64,000 nt of DNA from Agrococcus sp. SL85 (GCF_026625845.1 NZ_CP113066.1:186001-250000); one strand, 5' to 3'. Shown: positions 8,395 to 18,467, counted from the first letter of the stretch. Program-made: numbers and translations. Notes: generated by a model not told the origin, from the sequence alone.

Positions 8395-8856
8395 ATGGAC
8401 GGATCCTCGGCGCTCGCCCGCGCGGGCCGCGCGGTGGGGGCGCTCGGCCGCGAGGCCGCCGGGCCCGCCTTCCGCGCGCTCACCGCGCCGCCCCTCGCGC
8501 GCGCCGGCCATCGGTTCGCGACGCGGGCGGCGCGGCTGTGGGGGCGCGCGCTGGGCGGCGAGGAGCGGCGCGAGGGCGAGCTGTGGGTCGTGACGGGCCT
8601 GCCCTCGTGGGCGTTCGGGCGCGGCGGCACGACGATCGGTGCGACGTTCCTCACGAAGGACGCGACGAGCACCGCGGTGCTCGGCCACGAGGACGTCCAC
8701 CGGCAGCAGTGGGAGCGCTACGGGCTGTGGTTCATCCCCATGTACCTCGCCGCGGGGCAGGATGCGCTCACGAACCGCTACGAGATCGAGGCCGGCCTCG
8801 AGGCGGGCGGCTACGTGCGGCGACCGGCGACGCGGCGCCCCCGGCCCGGCGCCTGA
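8395..8856 (+). CDS. Small protein with HEXXH motif, function unknown
   Basis: Protein of 153 residues with a charged N-terminus and a C-terminal half containing GHEDVHRQQWERYG (about residues 101-114) followed by NRYEIEAG (128-135). HEDVH matches HEXXH and the later Glu could be a third zinc ligand, so a minimal metallopeptidase-like fold is possible. Similar actinobacterial proteins are often labelled Fe-S oxidoreductase without support; no Cys cluster is seen here. The start at 8395 is preferred over an in-frame ATG at 8359 because the latter would overlap the divergent gene and because TATCGT lies seven bases before 8395. Confidence 0.75.
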   Translation: MDGSSALARAGRAVGALGREAAGPAFRALTAPPLARAGHRFATRAARLWGRALGGEERREGELWVVTGLPSWAFGRGGTTIGATFLTKDATSTAVLGHEDVHRQQWERYGLWFIPMYLAAGQDALTNRYEIEAGLEAGGYVRRPATRRPRPGA

Positions 8857-8913
8857 GGGCGCCTCCTCGGGCCCGGCTGCGCCGATTAGCGCGCCCGGGC
8901 GGCTCGCGCCGCA

Positions 8914-8978
8914 CTCGATCGGCCTGAGCGAGGCGCGAGCCGCATGATGCGCCCGCCCTCCCGCTCAGGCCCATCGAG
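8914..8978. repeat. Palindromic element, CTCGAT-type
   Basis: Arms of 17 bases at 8914-8930 and 8962-8978 match at 16 positions around a 31-base centre. The arms begin and end with CTCGAT/ATCGAG, like the elements at 19.2-19.4 kb. It lies between convergent genes (stops at 8856 and 9046), where it could terminate both. Nothing else is recognised in 8857-9045. Confidence 0.65.
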
Positions 8979-9045
8979 CGCGGGCAGGCCCCGTGACGCG
9001 TGCGGCGGCGCCGCGCGCTCCTCGACCGGCGGCTGCGCGCTGGGA

Positions 9046-9906
9046 TCAGGGGCGCAGGAGGTCGCGCGACTCCGGGAGGGCACGGAAGCCGGCCGAGCGG
9101 TAGGCCGCGACGCCCCCGACGTTGGCGGTCTCGGTCGCGACCGCCGCGCTCGACGCGCCCTGGCTCCGCAGCGCATCGGCCGCTGCGAGCACGATCGCCC
9201 GGCCGAGCCCGCGACCGCGGAACGCGGGATCGACGCCCATCGGCTCCAGGATGCCCTGCCGGCCCTCCCCCGCCGACCACACCGTCACCGCCGCCGCGGG
9301 CGCGCCGTCGACGCGCGCGAGGAGGCTCGTGGCCCGGCTCGCCAGCGGGCTCGCCGCGAGCGCCGTCCACCGCTCGGGCGCCGGCCTGGTGCCGAAGGCT
9401 GCCGCGACGACCGCGCCGAACCCGTCGCGCGAGGTCTCGCCGTCGACGACCTCGAGGGCGAGGCCGTGCGGCTCGACCGGCGCGGCGAGGTCGCGCACGA
9501 GCGGCGTCCACGGGTCGTCCTCGACCCAGCCGAGCCGCGCGAGCGCCGCGTGCAGCGCGGGCGCGAGCCGCGCCTCGACCGCGGCGTCGCCCGCGGGCAG
9601 CATCCCTGCATCCGGGTCGTGGAGGTCGTCGGCGACGCGCGCCGCGAGCGCCGCGTCGTCGGCGAGCGCCGGCGCGACGCCGAGTCGCGCGAGCCCCGGC
9701 CCGTCGAGCAGCCCGATGGCCGCCGCGGCGCCATCGGCGCGCCACACGCGCAGCGCCGCCGCGGTCGCCGCCGCGCCGAGCCTCGTGTGCCAGCCGAGGT
9801 CGCCCGCGTGCAGCTGCAGCGCGACGTCGTCGGGCTGCCACCCGTCGAGCGCGCTCGCGAGCGCCGGGAGGTCGCCGACGGACGGCGTGGTCAGCTCGAT
9901 GCGCAT
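9046..9906 (-). CDS. GNAT family N-acetyltransferase
   Basis: Acetyl-CoA-dependent transferase of 286 residues. The C-terminal part carries the GNAT core (GILEPMGVDPAFRGRGLGRA, the acetyl-CoA pyrophosphate loop, then AVATETANVGGVAAYRSAGF). The N-terminal ~140 residues look like a degenerate second GNAT-type half, an arrangement also seen in mycothiol synthase (MshD). Given the MshA-like gene next door this is worth noting, but the sequence alone does not show an MshD assignment. ATG at 9906; TTGGCT six bases upstream fits a leaderless start. It ends 67 bases after the palindromic element. Confidence 0.8.
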   Translation of the reverse strand: MRIELTTPSVGDLPALASALDGWQPDDVALQLHAGDLGWHTRLGAAATAAALRVWRADGAAAAIGLLDGPGLARLGVAPALADDAALAARVADDLHDPDAGMLPAGDAAVEARLAPALHAALARLGWVEDDPWTPLVRDLAAPVEPHGLALEVVDGETSRDGFGAVVAAAFGTRPAPERWTALAASPLASRATSLLARVDGAPAAAVTVWSAGEGRQGILEPMGVDPAFRGRGLGRAIVLAAADALRSQGASSAAVATETANVGGVAAYRSAGFRALPESRDLLRP

Positions 9907-9935
9907 GGCAGGAGCCAAGCACAGCGCGTGCGCGG

Positions 9936-11369
9936 CTACGCCCGCATCCGGTCGACGACCCGCCGCTCCCACGGGATGCGCCGCTCGAGCTGGCGGCCGA
10001 TCGCGAGCAGCGTCGCCTCCTCGCCGGGTCGCCCGATGAGCTGCACGCCCATGGGCAGGCCGTCGCCGGTGCGCGAGACGGGCAGCGTGATCGCCGGCAG
10101 GCCCGTGAGGTTCACGAACGAGGTGTGCGGCGTGTGCAGCACCTGCGCGTGGAAGTCGGCCTCGCCGTCCTCGAACGGGTACCACTCGAGCGGGCGGGGC
10201 GTGAGCGCCGTCGCGGGCGTGAGCACGGCGTCCCACGGCGCGAAGGCCGCGAGCACGCGCCGCTCGAAGTCGGTCGCCCACAGCTGCGCGCTCGCGAGGC
10301 CGCCGGCGCCCAGGTGGTCGCTGCCCTCGATGATCCAGCGCGCGAGCGGCTCGAGCAGGTGCCGCTCCTCGCGCGGCACGGGCACGGTGGCGGCCCCGCC
10401 CTGCCAGAGCGCCGTGAACGCGGCCGCGTAGCCCGTCGCATCCGGCAGCGCCACCTCGCCCACCTCGTGGCCCGCGGCCTCGAGCGCGGCGATCGTGGCC
10501 GCGACGGCGTCGGAGGCCTCGGGGGCGATGCGGATGTCGGCGACCTCGTCCCACGGGGTGCCGCCCGTCAGCACGGCGACGCGGAAGCGGCCCTCGCCCC
10601 GCACGGCAGCCGCGAGCAGCGAGCCGTCGTCGTGCTCGGGCGAGCGCAGCGTCGTCGTGTGCGGCACCCGACCGTTGACGCGGCCGATGAGCGCGTCGGC
10701 GAGCAGCGCGGCATCGATGACGGAGCGCGCGATCGGGCCCGCGGTGACGAGCCCGCCCACCTGGCCGACGCCGCCCTGCGCGGGGATGCGGCCGCGCGTG
10801 GGCTTCAGCCCCACGAGGCCGCACGTGGCCGCCGGGATGCGGATCGAGCCGCCGCCGTCGGAACCGGGCGCGAACGGCACGAGGCCCTGCGCGACCGCGG
10901 CCGCCGCGCCGCCCGAGGAGCCGCCCGCGTGGAGGTGCGGATGCCCCGGCAGCGTCGTCGTGCCGTGGAGCGCGGAGCGCGTGTAGCCGGCGAAGCCGAG
11001 CTCGGGTGCCGCGGTGCGACCGAGCGTCACGCCGCCCGCGGCGTCGAGCACGCCCGCGACGGGGTCGGTCGCGTCGCCGACGCGCCCCGCGAAGGCGAGC
11101 GAGGCGAGGTCGGCCGGCTGGCCGGCGCGCATCCCGAGGTGCTTGTCGGCGAAGGGCACGCCGTGCAGGAGACCCGTGCGGTCCTCCGCGTCGTCGGCCG
11201 CGCGGGCACGCAGCAGCGCGAGCTCCGGGTCGACGTGGACGAAGGCGTTCGCCTCGTCGAGCCTGCCGATGCGCTCGAGCTGGTGCTCGGCGACCTCGAC
11301 GGCGCTCAGCTCGCGCGCGTGCAGGAGGCGCCAGAGCTCGAGCGCGCCGAGCTCGTGGATCGCGGTCAC
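9936..11369 (-). CDS. Amidase signature family hydrolase
   Basis: Amidase-signature enzyme of 477 residues. The Ser-cisSer-Lys triad is visible: Lys in GVPFADKHLGM (about residue 76), the Gly/Ser-rich stretch HAGGSSGGAAAAVAQG (about 150-165) with the cis-Ser, and the nucleophile Ser in GSDGGGSIRIPA (about 175). GLVGLKPTRGRIP follows. The amide substrate is unknown; GatA is unlikely because gatC and gatB are absent and the neighbours differ. GTG start at 11369 overlaps the stop of the upstream membrane-protein gene (GTGA), so it is the last gene of a three-gene operon starting at 12030. Confidence 0.92.
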   Translation of the reverse strand: MTAIHELGALELWRLLHARELSAVEVAEHQLERIGRLDEANAFVHVDPELALLRARAADDAEDRTGLLHGVPFADKHLGMRAGQPADLASLAFAGRVGDATDPVAGVLDAAGGVTLGRTAAPELGFAGYTRSALHGTTTLPGHPHLHAGGSSGGAAAAVAQGLVPFAPGSDGGGSIRIPAATCGLVGLKPTRGRIPAQGGVGQVGGLVTAGPIARSVIDAALLADALIGRVNGRVPHTTTLRSPEHDDGSLLAAAVRGEGRFRVAVLTGGTPWDEVADIRIAPEASDAVAATIAALEAAGHEVGEVALPDATGYAAAFTALWQGGAATVPVPREERHLLEPLARWIIEGSDHLGAGGLASAQLWATDFERRVLAAFAPWDAVLTPATALTPRPLEWYPFEDGEADFHAQVLHTPHTSFVNLTGLPAITLPVSRTGDGLPMGVQLIGRPGEEATLLAIGRQLERRIPWERRVVDRMRA

Positions 11370-11632
11370 GCGGCCGCCCTCCTCGGTCGGAGCACGAGCA
11401 GCAGGGCCGCCGCGACCAGCAGCCCCCACGGCAGCGCCTGCAGCGCCTGGAGCATGCCGGTGGACGCGATCCGCCGCATGCCGCCGGAGAGCATGCGCCC
11501 GTCGGCGTCGAGCGTGCCCGGGTAGGCCACCTGCCAGCCGATGACGGTGCCCACCAGGAGCGCGACGGCGACCGCGGCGCACGCGAGCCACCAGCGCGCG
11601 CGCCGCAGCGCCTCCACGAGGGTCGCGCTCAC
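11366..11632 (-). CDS. Small membrane protein in the amidase operon
   Basis: Unrecognised 88-residue protein with two hydrophobic helices (about 14-35, WWLACAAVAVALLVGTVIGW, and about 64-82) separated by a Gly/Met-rich loop, ending in basic RPRRAAA. GTG at 11632 overlaps the upstream stop (GTGA), and its own stop overlaps the amidase start in the same way. Tight coupling to an amidase suggests it supports that gene's task (substrate entry or anchoring), but this is inference. Confidence 0.75.
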   Translation of the reverse strand: MSATLVEALRRARWWLACAAVAVALLVGTVIGWQVAYPGTLDADGRMLSGGMRRIASTGMLQALQALPWGLLVAAALLLVLRPRRAAA

Positions 11633-12030
11633 GCGAGGTACCGCCCGGCTCGCCGCTGCAGCCGCCTGCGCTCGGTGCGCTCGAGCATCTGCTCGCGCGA
11701 GGCGTAGTTCGTCAGCTCGCGGAACGGGTCGCGGCCGACGAAGCGGGGCGGCTCCGCGACGAGCGCCGCGATGGCGCGCTCGAACTCCCAGTACTCGCCG
11801 ATGCGCGTGCCCTGGCCCGGGTTCATGTGGCGCAGGCGCGCCTCGAAGCGCAGCTCGCCCCGCACCTCCACCTGCGTGATGAAGCCGCGGGTCGCACCCG
11901 CGATCGACACCATCCAGAAGCCGGGGCCGAGGTCGGTGACGGTCGCGCTCGCGGCGTCGCCCGCCGCGGCGGCGGCGGCCTGCGCGTCTGCTGCCTCGCG
12001 CGATGCGCGCCAGGCCTCGTAGTCGGTCAC
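11629..12030 (-). CDS. Hypothetical protein, first gene of the amidase operon
   Basis: Unrecognised soluble protein of 133 residues: an Ala-rich helical N-terminus (about 1-30), a compact middle (DLGPGFWMVSIAGATRGFITQVEVRG is part of it, about 33-58) that reads like a small beta barrel, and a helical Arg/Glu-rich C-terminus (REQMLERTERRRLQRRAGRY). No signal peptide or metal motif. GTG at 12030 with CACGAT six bases upstream, consistent with a leaderless message. It is coupled to the downstream membrane protein by GTGA. Confidence 0.7.
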   Translation of the reverse strand: MTDYEAWRASREAADAQAAAAAAGDAASATVTDLGPGFWMVSIAGATRGFITQVEVRGELRFEARLRHMNPGQGTRIGEYWEFERAIAALVAEPPRFVGRDPFRELTNYASREQMLERTERRRLQRRAGRYLA

Positions 12031-12120
12031 GCGCCCATCGTGCCACCGCGCGCCGACACGCGCCGGCGCGCCGCACGCGTGGCCCGCAGGAGGCCGCGCG
12101 CCGACGGCGATCCTCGTCGC

Positions 12121-12426
12121 GGTGCCGGGCGGTCACTCCCGCCACGACGTGCCACCGAGCGGTCACTCCTGTCGATACCCACCGCTGAGCGGTCGCTCCC
12201 GTCGAGTCCCGCCGCTGAGCGGTCGCGTGCGGCGGTGCCGGCCTCGCCACGCCCACCGCGAACGACCGCTCGATGCACGGCACCGGCGGGAGCGACCGCT
12301 CGGAGGGGAACGCGGGCCGGAGCGACCGCTCAGCGGCCAAGGCGGGCCGGAGCGACCGCTCGGCGGGGAGGGCGGGCGGGAGCGACCGCTCAGCGGCGAG
12401 GGCGGGCCGGAGCGACCGCTCAGCGG
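12121..12426. repeat. Head-to-head array of 30-bp repeats
   Basis: The 389-base gap between the genes at 12030 and 12420 is filled by a regular array. A left block has GCGGTCNCTCC-type cores with GGTC at 12131, 12161, 12191 and 12221. A right block has the reverse complement (GGAGCGACCGCTC) with AGCGACC at 12291, 12321, 12351, 12381 and 12411. The period is exactly 30 bp in both, with a ~60-base centre. The two blocks are inverted relative to each other, so a large foldback could form, and each core GAGCGACCGCTC is itself nearly palindromic. The last copy supplies the stop codon (12420-12422) of the neighbouring gene. Confidence 0.85.
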
Positions 12427-13007
12427 CGCTTGCGCAGCGAGGCCTGCATGAGGATGATGCCCAGCTCGCGGCCGAACTTCAGGCCCACGCGGCCCATCCG
12501 CCCGATCTCCTCGAAGCCGAGGCGGCGGTGCAGTGCGATGGAGGCCTCGGCCCCCTGATCGGCGATCACGGCGATCATCTCGCGCACCTTGCGCTCGCGC
12601 GTCGCATCCATGAGCGCGACCATGAGTGCCTTGCCGAGGCCTCGGCCCGCGGCGGCGGGCGCGAGGTAGACCGACGACTCGACCGTGTGCCGGTAGGCGG
12701 CGCGCTGCTTCCAGGGCTGCGCGATCGCGTAGCCGACGAGCGTGCCCGTCGCGCTCACCGCCACGAGGAACGGCAGCTGCAGCTCGGTCGCCTCGCGCAG
12801 CGTGCGGCGCCACTGGCCGAGCGTCTTGGGCCGCTCGTCGAAGGTGACGGTGCTGTTGAGCACGTAGTGCTTGTAGATGTCGCGCACCGCCGGGAGGTCG
12901 CCGGGCTCGGCGCGCCGGATCGTCCAGGAGAAGTCGGGCTCGCGGTGCTCGGGCGCCTTCAGGTGCTGCGGGAGGACCCGCCGGCGCTCGTACTCCTCGG
13001 GCAGCAT
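12420..13007 (-). CDS. GNAT family N-acetyltransferase (Pat/MnaT-like)
   Basis: Acetyltransferase of 195 residues resembling the phosphinothricin/methionine-sulfoximine group: DIYKHYVLNSTVTFDERP, GYAIAQPWKQRAAYRHTVESS, VYLAPAAAGRGLGKALM (acetyl-CoA loop) and SIALHRRLGFEEIGRMGRVG, in the usual order. These enzymes acetylate amino-acid analogues, but the natural substrate is not readable. ATG at 13007, four bases after the ung stop, so the two are co-transcribed. The last codons and the stop lie inside the first unit of the 30-bp repeat array. Confidence 0.88.
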   Translation of the reverse strand: MLPEEYERRRVLPQHLKAPEHREPDFSWTIRRAEPGDLPAVRDIYKHYVLNSTVTFDERPKTLGQWRRTLREATELQLPFLVAVSATGTLVGYAIAQPWKQRAAYRHTVESSVYLAPAAAGRGLGKALMVALMDATRERKVREMIAVIADQGAEASIALHRRLGFEEIGRMGRVGLKFGRELGIILMQASLRKRR

Positions 13008-13011
13008 GCGG

Positions 13012-13767
13012 TCATGCTCCCACGTCGAGCCGGGCGGGCGCCTCGGGATCCTCCGGGATCCGCCAGTCGATCGGCGCCGCGCCCCGCGCCGCGAGCGCCG
13101 CGTTCGCGCGCGAGAACGGCCGCGAGCCGAAGAAGCCGCGGCGGGCCGAGAGCGGCGAGGGATGCGCGGAGGCGATGGCGTCGACGCCCTCGGCGCCCTC
13201 GAGGATCGGCAGGAGCGACTGCGCCTGCGCGCCCCACAGGATCGCGACGAGCGGCACGGCCCGCCCCGCGGCGTCGCGGCGCGCGACGAGCGCTCGGATC
13301 GCGGCCTCGGTCACGGCCTCCCAGCCCATCCCGCGGCGACCGCCGTGGCCGCCCGCCTCGCCCGCGGGCACCGTGAGCACGCGGTTGAGCAGCAGCACGC
13401 CCTGCTCGGCCCAGGCCGAGAGGTCGCCGTGCGCGGGCGGCGCGATGCCGAGGTCGTCGTGCAGCTCGCGGTAGACGTTCTGCAGCGAGCGCGGCAGCGG
13501 CCGCACGCGCCGGTCGACGGCGAACGAGAGGCCCACGGGGTGCCCGGGCGTCGGGTACGGGTCCTGGCCGACCACGAGCACGCGCACCGCCTCGAGCGGC
13601 AGCTCGAGCGCGCGCAGCACCCGCTCGGGCGCCGGCAGCCAGGCGCGACCGGCCACCGCGTCCGCCTCCAGCCGCTCCGCGATCGCCCGCAGCCGCGGCT
13701 CGACCTCCGCGAGCGCCGCGGCCCAGCCCGCGTCGACGGGCGGGGCGAGCGGCTGCGCTGCGTCCAC
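13012..13767 (-). CDS. ung: Uracil-DNA glycosylase, family 1
   Basis: Removes uracil from DNA as the first step of base-excision repair. Protein of 251 residues, close to the family norm. Active-site block [20 protein letters not shown] carries the catalytic Asp, and the [13 protein letters not shown] loop carries the catalytic His and the minor-groove finger. [19 protein letters not shown] and ILWGAQAQ are further family blocks. GTG at 13767 is chosen since it begins 11 bases after the upstream stop. Operon order is peptidase E homologue, ung, GNAT. Confidence 0.95.
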   Translation of the reverse strand: MDAAQPLAPPVDAGWAAALAEVEPRLRAIAERLEADAVAGRAWLPAPERVLRALELPLEAVRVLVVGQDPYPTPGHPVGLSFAVDRRVRPLPRSLQNVYRELHDDLGIAPPAHGDLSAWAEQGVLLLNRVLTVPAGEAGGHGGRRGMGWEAVTEAAIRALVARRDAAGRAVPLVAILWGAQAQSLLPILEGAEGVDAIASAHPSPLSARRGFFGSRPFSRANAALAARGAAPIDWRIPEDPEAPARLDVGA

Positions 13768-13778
13768 GGAGGGCGGCC

Positions 13779-14495
13779 TCAGGCGGTCGCGGCGAGCACC
13801 GCGACCGAGACGCGGTCGCCGTCCTGCGTCGCCGTCCACACGTTGCCGAGGCCCGCGACCTCGAGGCCGCCGGGGCCGACGATGAGCGAGGTGTCCTCGT
13901 CGATGCCGACCACGCGCTCCGCGAGGCCCGAGGAGGCGATCGCCACGACGCGACCGAGGTTGCCGTACTGCGCGACGTGCACGTCGACGACGAGGTCGAC
14001 GAGGCCGAGGCCCGCGTCGAGCGTGACCTCGTCGAGGCCCTCGCCCGAGGCCCGCTGCGTCACCGCGACGCCCCCGATGCGCCAGCCGCCCAGCAGCGCG
14101 ACGTCGCCCGCGATCATCGCGCCGGCCGAGAAGCCCGCGTAGGGCACGCCGGAGGCGACGAGCCCCCGGATGGTGTCGGCGGCGGGCATGACGGCAGCGT
14201 GGTAGCCGGGGGTGAGGCCGCCGCCGACGAAGATGCCGTCGGCGCCGCCGAGGTCGGTGGGCTCGAGCATGCGGCCGGCGTGCAGCTGCACGATGCGCAC
14301 CTCGCCCGCGCCGAGCTTCGCGAGGTCCTGCCGGTAGTCGTCGTGCCACTGCGCGCCGTCGGCCTCGGCCTCCGCCCACAGCACCACCGCGATCGTCGGC
14401 GGCCCGCCCGCGCGCTCGCGCGCCTCCTGCACGAAGCGGCCGGTCCACGCGGTCTCGTCGTCGGCCCAGCCGCCGCCCAGGAGATGGATGCTCAT
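13779..14495 (-). CDS. Peptidase E-like / class I glutamine amidotransferase-fold protein (S51 family)
   Basis: Cytoplasmic protein of 238 residues with the S51 fold. The probable nucleophile Ser is in [13 protein letters not shown] (about residue 115), after the [16 protein letters not shown] loop. Dipeptidase E cleaves Asp-X dipeptides, whereas other members act as cyanophycinases, so substrate is uncertain. ATG at 14495 fits; longer frames upstream are not needed and TTGGAT lies seven bases before it (leaderless geometry). First gene of the unit with ung. Confidence 0.85.
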   Translation of the reverse strand: MSIHLLGGGWADDETAWTGRFVQEARERAGGPPTIAVVLWAEAEADGAQWHDDYRQDLAKLGAGEVRIVQLHAGRMLEPTDLGGADGIFVGGGLTPGYHAAVMPAADTIRGLVASGVPYAGFSAGAMIAGDVALLGGWRIGGVAVTQRASGEGLDEVTLDAGLGLVDLVVDVHVAQYGNLGRVVAIASSGLAERVVGIDEDTSLIVGPGGLEVAGLGNVWTATQDGDRVSVAVLAATA

Positions 14496-14657
14496 GCCCA
14501 CGATCCAAGCACGGGGCGGCCGGGCGGCCGCTCCGGCCCGCGGCGCGCTCGCGGCGCGCTCGCGGATGGGCGGGCGTAGGATCGTGGGCGCGCCGGGCAC
14601 CACCTCCGCGCGCGAACCCGTCACACCGTTCGCGCCAGCATGCCCTGGAGGCCCCCG

Positions 14658-15633
14658 TTGCTCCGCACCCCGATCGCGCTCGCCGCATCCGTCCTCGTCG
14701 TCGCCCTCGCCGGGTGCGCCGCCGCCGCGCCGCCGGCGGACACCGGCGCGACGCCGACGGCCACCGGATCCGGCGCGGCGACGATCGTCGACTGCGGCAT
14801 CGAGGTGGCGCCGCGCGCGACGCCCGCGGAGCGCATCGTCGCCGTGAAGTCGACCGCCGCCGACCTCGTCGCGGCGCTCGGGCTCGGCCCGGCCCTCGTC
14901 TCCACCGCCTTCCTCGATGCCGAGCCGGCGGACGCCGACGTGGCCGCCGCGCCCACGATCGAGGGCATGCCCTCACGGGAGGCCGTGCTCGCGCTCGAGC
15001 CGGACGCCGTGGTCGCCGGCTGGGAGTCGGCCTTCGCCCCCGAGGCGGCGGGCGACCGCGCCGCGCTCGAGTCGCTCGGCGTCACCACCTGGGTCTCGCC
15101 CGCCGCATGCCGCTCGACCGAGGTCGCCCCGCTCACGTGGGACGCCCTCTTCGCCGAGCTCGAGCAGGCGGGCGCCGCGCTCGGCGTGCCGGAGGCGGGC
15201 GCTGCGCTCGGCGCCGAGCAGCGCGATGCGCTCGAGGCGGTGACGCCCGTCGAGGGCGCCCCGACGGCCCTCTGGTACTCCTCCGGCGAGGACGCCCCCT
15301 ACGTCGGCGGCGGCACGGGCGCCCCGCAGCTCGTGCTCGAGACGGCGGGACTGACGAACGTCGTGGCGGACGTCGACGAGTCCTGGACGACGCTCTCCTG
15401 GGAGGCCGCGGCCGCGGCCGACCCCGACGTCATCGTGCTCGTCGACGCCGCCTGGCACACCGCCGACGCGAAGCTCGAGCGGCTGCGCGCCAACCCCGCC
15501 ACCGCGCAGCTCGAGGCCGTGCGGGAGGGCCGCGTGGTGGTCGTGCCGTTCCCGATGGCGGAGGCCGGGGTCGGCTCGGTCGCGGCCGCGCAGGCTCGTG
15601 GCCGACGCGGTCCGGGAGCTCGATCTGCCGTGA
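14658..15633 (+). CDS. F420-0-type ABC transporter substrate-binding protein (apparent frameshift near the end)
   Basis: Secreted lipoprotein of the Fe3+/B12-type binding-protein fold, 324 residues after correction. Lipobox [11 protein letters not shown] near residue 25. Blocks [23 protein letters not shown] and [20 protein letters not shown] are typical. In actinobacteria this clade forms the cassette proposed to import F420-0. TTG at 14658 is favoured because GGAGG lies six bases before it; an ATG at 14640 is also in frame. At 15593-15594 CAGGCTCG should read CAGCTCG: without the extra G the protein ends [13 protein letters not shown] and stops at 15631-15633, overlapping the permease GTG. 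As given, the frame runs on into the permease. Confidence 0.85.
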
Positions 15634-16678
15634 CCCGCCTCGCTCCCCCGCCCGCCGCGACCGCCGCGCCGCGAGCCCCGCACCGCCCGGCGCGCTGGGC
15701 GCTCGCCGCGCTCGCGGCGCTGCTGCTGCTCACGGCGGTCGCCGCCGCCTGCGTCGGCGCGGCGGGCGTCGCCCCGGCGGATGCGCTGGGCGCCATCGCG
15801 GCGCGGGTCACGGGCGACGCCTCCCCGCTCGACGCGATCGGCGACGCGATCGTCGTCGACCTGCGGGTGCCGCGCATCCTCGCCGCGTGCGCCGTCGGCG
15901 CGGGCCTCGCCATCGTCGGCGTCGTCATGCAGGCGCTCGTGCGCAACCCGCTCGCCGACCCGTACCTCCTCGCCGTCTCGTCCGGCGCATCGGTGGGCGC
16001 CGTGCTCGTGCTCGTCTCGGGCGTCGCGCTGCTGCTGCCCGTCGCGGCCTTCGGCGGCGCGCTGCTCGCGCTGCTCGCGACGCTCGGGCTCGCGGGCGCG
16101 GCGGGCGGCGCGACGCCGACCCGCACGGTGCTCTCGGGCGTCGTCGTCGCCGCGGCCGCGTCGGCAGTCGTGAGCCTCGTGATCTTCTGGCGCGCGGATG
16201 GCGACGCCTACCGCGAGATCCTCGCGTGGCTGCTCGGCTCGCTCGCCTCCGCCTCCTGGCAGAGCGCACCCGTCGCGCTCGCGGGCGTCGCGCTCGCGCT
16301 GCCGCTGCTCGCGAGCGGCCGGATGCTCGACGCGCTCGCGCTCGGCGACGCGGCGGCCGGCGCCCTCGGCGTCGACGTGCGCCGGACCCGCTCGACCCTG
16401 CTGGTCGCCTGCGCGCTCGTCACCGGCGCGCTCGTCTCGGTCTCGGGCGCCATCGGCTTCGTGGGCCTCGTCGTGCCGCACGCCGTGCGCCTGCTCGTGG
16501 GCGCGAACCACGCGCGACTGCTGCCCGCCGCCGCGCTCGCGGGCGCCCTCGTGCTGCTCGTCGCCGACACCGTGGCCCGCGCGGCGTTCGATCCGCGGGA
16601 GCTGCCCGTCGGCATCGTCACGGCGCTGCTCGGCGCGCCCGCGTTCGCGGCCCTCATGCTCACCGGGCGGGTGCGGGC

Positions 16679-16682
<4 letters not shown>
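15630..16682 (+). CDS. F420-0-type ABC transporter permease (FecCD/BtuC family)
   Basis: Integral membrane permease of 350 residues with about ten hydrophobic segments. Family blocks: VDLRVPRILAACAVGAGLAI, MQALVRNPLADPYLLAVSSG, and SVSGAIGFVGLVVPHAVRLL near the C-terminus, all diagnostic of the iron/B12 permease family. It would form the channel with the binding protein and the ATPase on either side. GTG at 15630 overlaps the corrected stop of the binding-protein gene as GTGA, and its own TGA overlaps the ATPase GTG the same way. Confidence 0.9.
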
Positions 16683-17498
<816 letters not shown>

Positions 17499-17502
<4 letters not shown>

Positions 17503-18467
17503 CCGGGACGAGGCAGAGGATCGCCGTGCTCGCGGGCGGCGTGGGCGGGGCGCGGTTCGCCCTCGGGCTCCGCGAGGCCGCCCCGGAGGCCGACATCGCG
17601 ATCGTCGCGAACGTCGGCGACGACGTGTGGCTCGCGGGGGTGAAGGTGTGCCCCGACCTCGACTCGCTGCTCTACGCGCTCGCGGGCGTCGGCGACACCG
17701 AGCGCGGCTGGGGCCGCGCCGGCGAGAGCGAGCGCGTGGCCGCGGAGCTCGCGGCCTACGGCGTCGGCTGGCCGTGGTTCACGCTCGGCGACCTCGACCT
17801 CGGCACGCACCTCGCCCGCACGGCGATGCTCCGCGACGGCGCGACCCTCACCGAGGCGACGGCGCGGCTCGCTGCGCGCTGGCCGCTCGGCGCGCGCCTG
17901 CTGCCCGTCACCGACGACGAGGTGCCCACCCACGTCGTCACCGACGAGGGCGTGCTGCACTTCGAGGAGTGGTGGGTGCGCACGCGGGCGCAGCTGCGCG
18001 CGCACCGCTTCGTGCAGCACGGGGTGGAGCGGGCCAGGATCACGGAGGCGGCGCGCGCCGCGATCGCGGACGCCGACGTCGTGGTCGTGGCGCCCTCGAA
18101 CCCCGTCGTGTCGATCGGCACCATCCTCGGCGTGCCGGGCGTGCGCGACGCGCTCGCGACGGCCGCGGCGCCCGTCGTGGGCGTCTCGCCGATCATCGGC
18201 GGCCAGGCGGTGCGCGGCATGGCCGCGGCGTGCCTCGAGACGATCGGCGTCGCTCCGGATGCGGCCGCCGTGGGCCTGCACCACGGCGCGCGCTCGGCCG
18301 GCGGTGTGCTCGACGCCTGGCTCGTGGCCGAGGAGGACGCCGCCGCGGTGCCGGCGCTCGAGGCCGCGGGCATCCGCGCCGCCGCCGCCCCGCTGTGGCT
18401 CACGCCGGGCGGACCGGCCGCGCAGGTCGCGCGCGACGCGCTCGCGCTGGCCGACGCGGTCCGGTAG
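17499..18467 (+). CDS. cofD: 2-phospho-L-lactate transferase (CofD/FbiA)
   Basis: Joins the lactyl/PEP-derived moiety of the activated GDP intermediate to FO, giving F420-0 or its dehydro form, in the cytoplasm. It has 322 residues. Family blocks: AVLAGGVGGARFALGLRE at the N-terminus, IVANVGDDVWLAGVKVCPDL, GWPWFTLGDLDLGTHLARTA, and PSNPVVSIGTILGVPGVRDAL. ATG at 17499 overlaps the ATPase stop, making it the fourth gene of the transporter operon. It converges on cofC, separated by a duplicated palindrome. Confidence 0.95.

Noticed and set aside
9046..9906. Mycothiol synthase (mshD) for the two-part GNAT near the MshA-like gene
   Set aside because: The two-half layout and location are suggestive, but no MshD-specific residues could be confirmed by eye, so only the GNAT family is stated.
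12121..12426. The 30-bp repeats as a CRISPR array
   Set aside because: There is no alternation of constant repeats and unique spacers; the whole 30-bp step is similar and the halves are inverted. No cas genes are present.
12163..12813. A decapeptide-repeat protein encoded through the 30-bp array on the minus strand
   Set aside because: The frame also runs through the GNAT gene in a different phase. A 30-bp period keeps every frame open in such GC-rich sequence, so repeats in the translation are not evidence for a protein.
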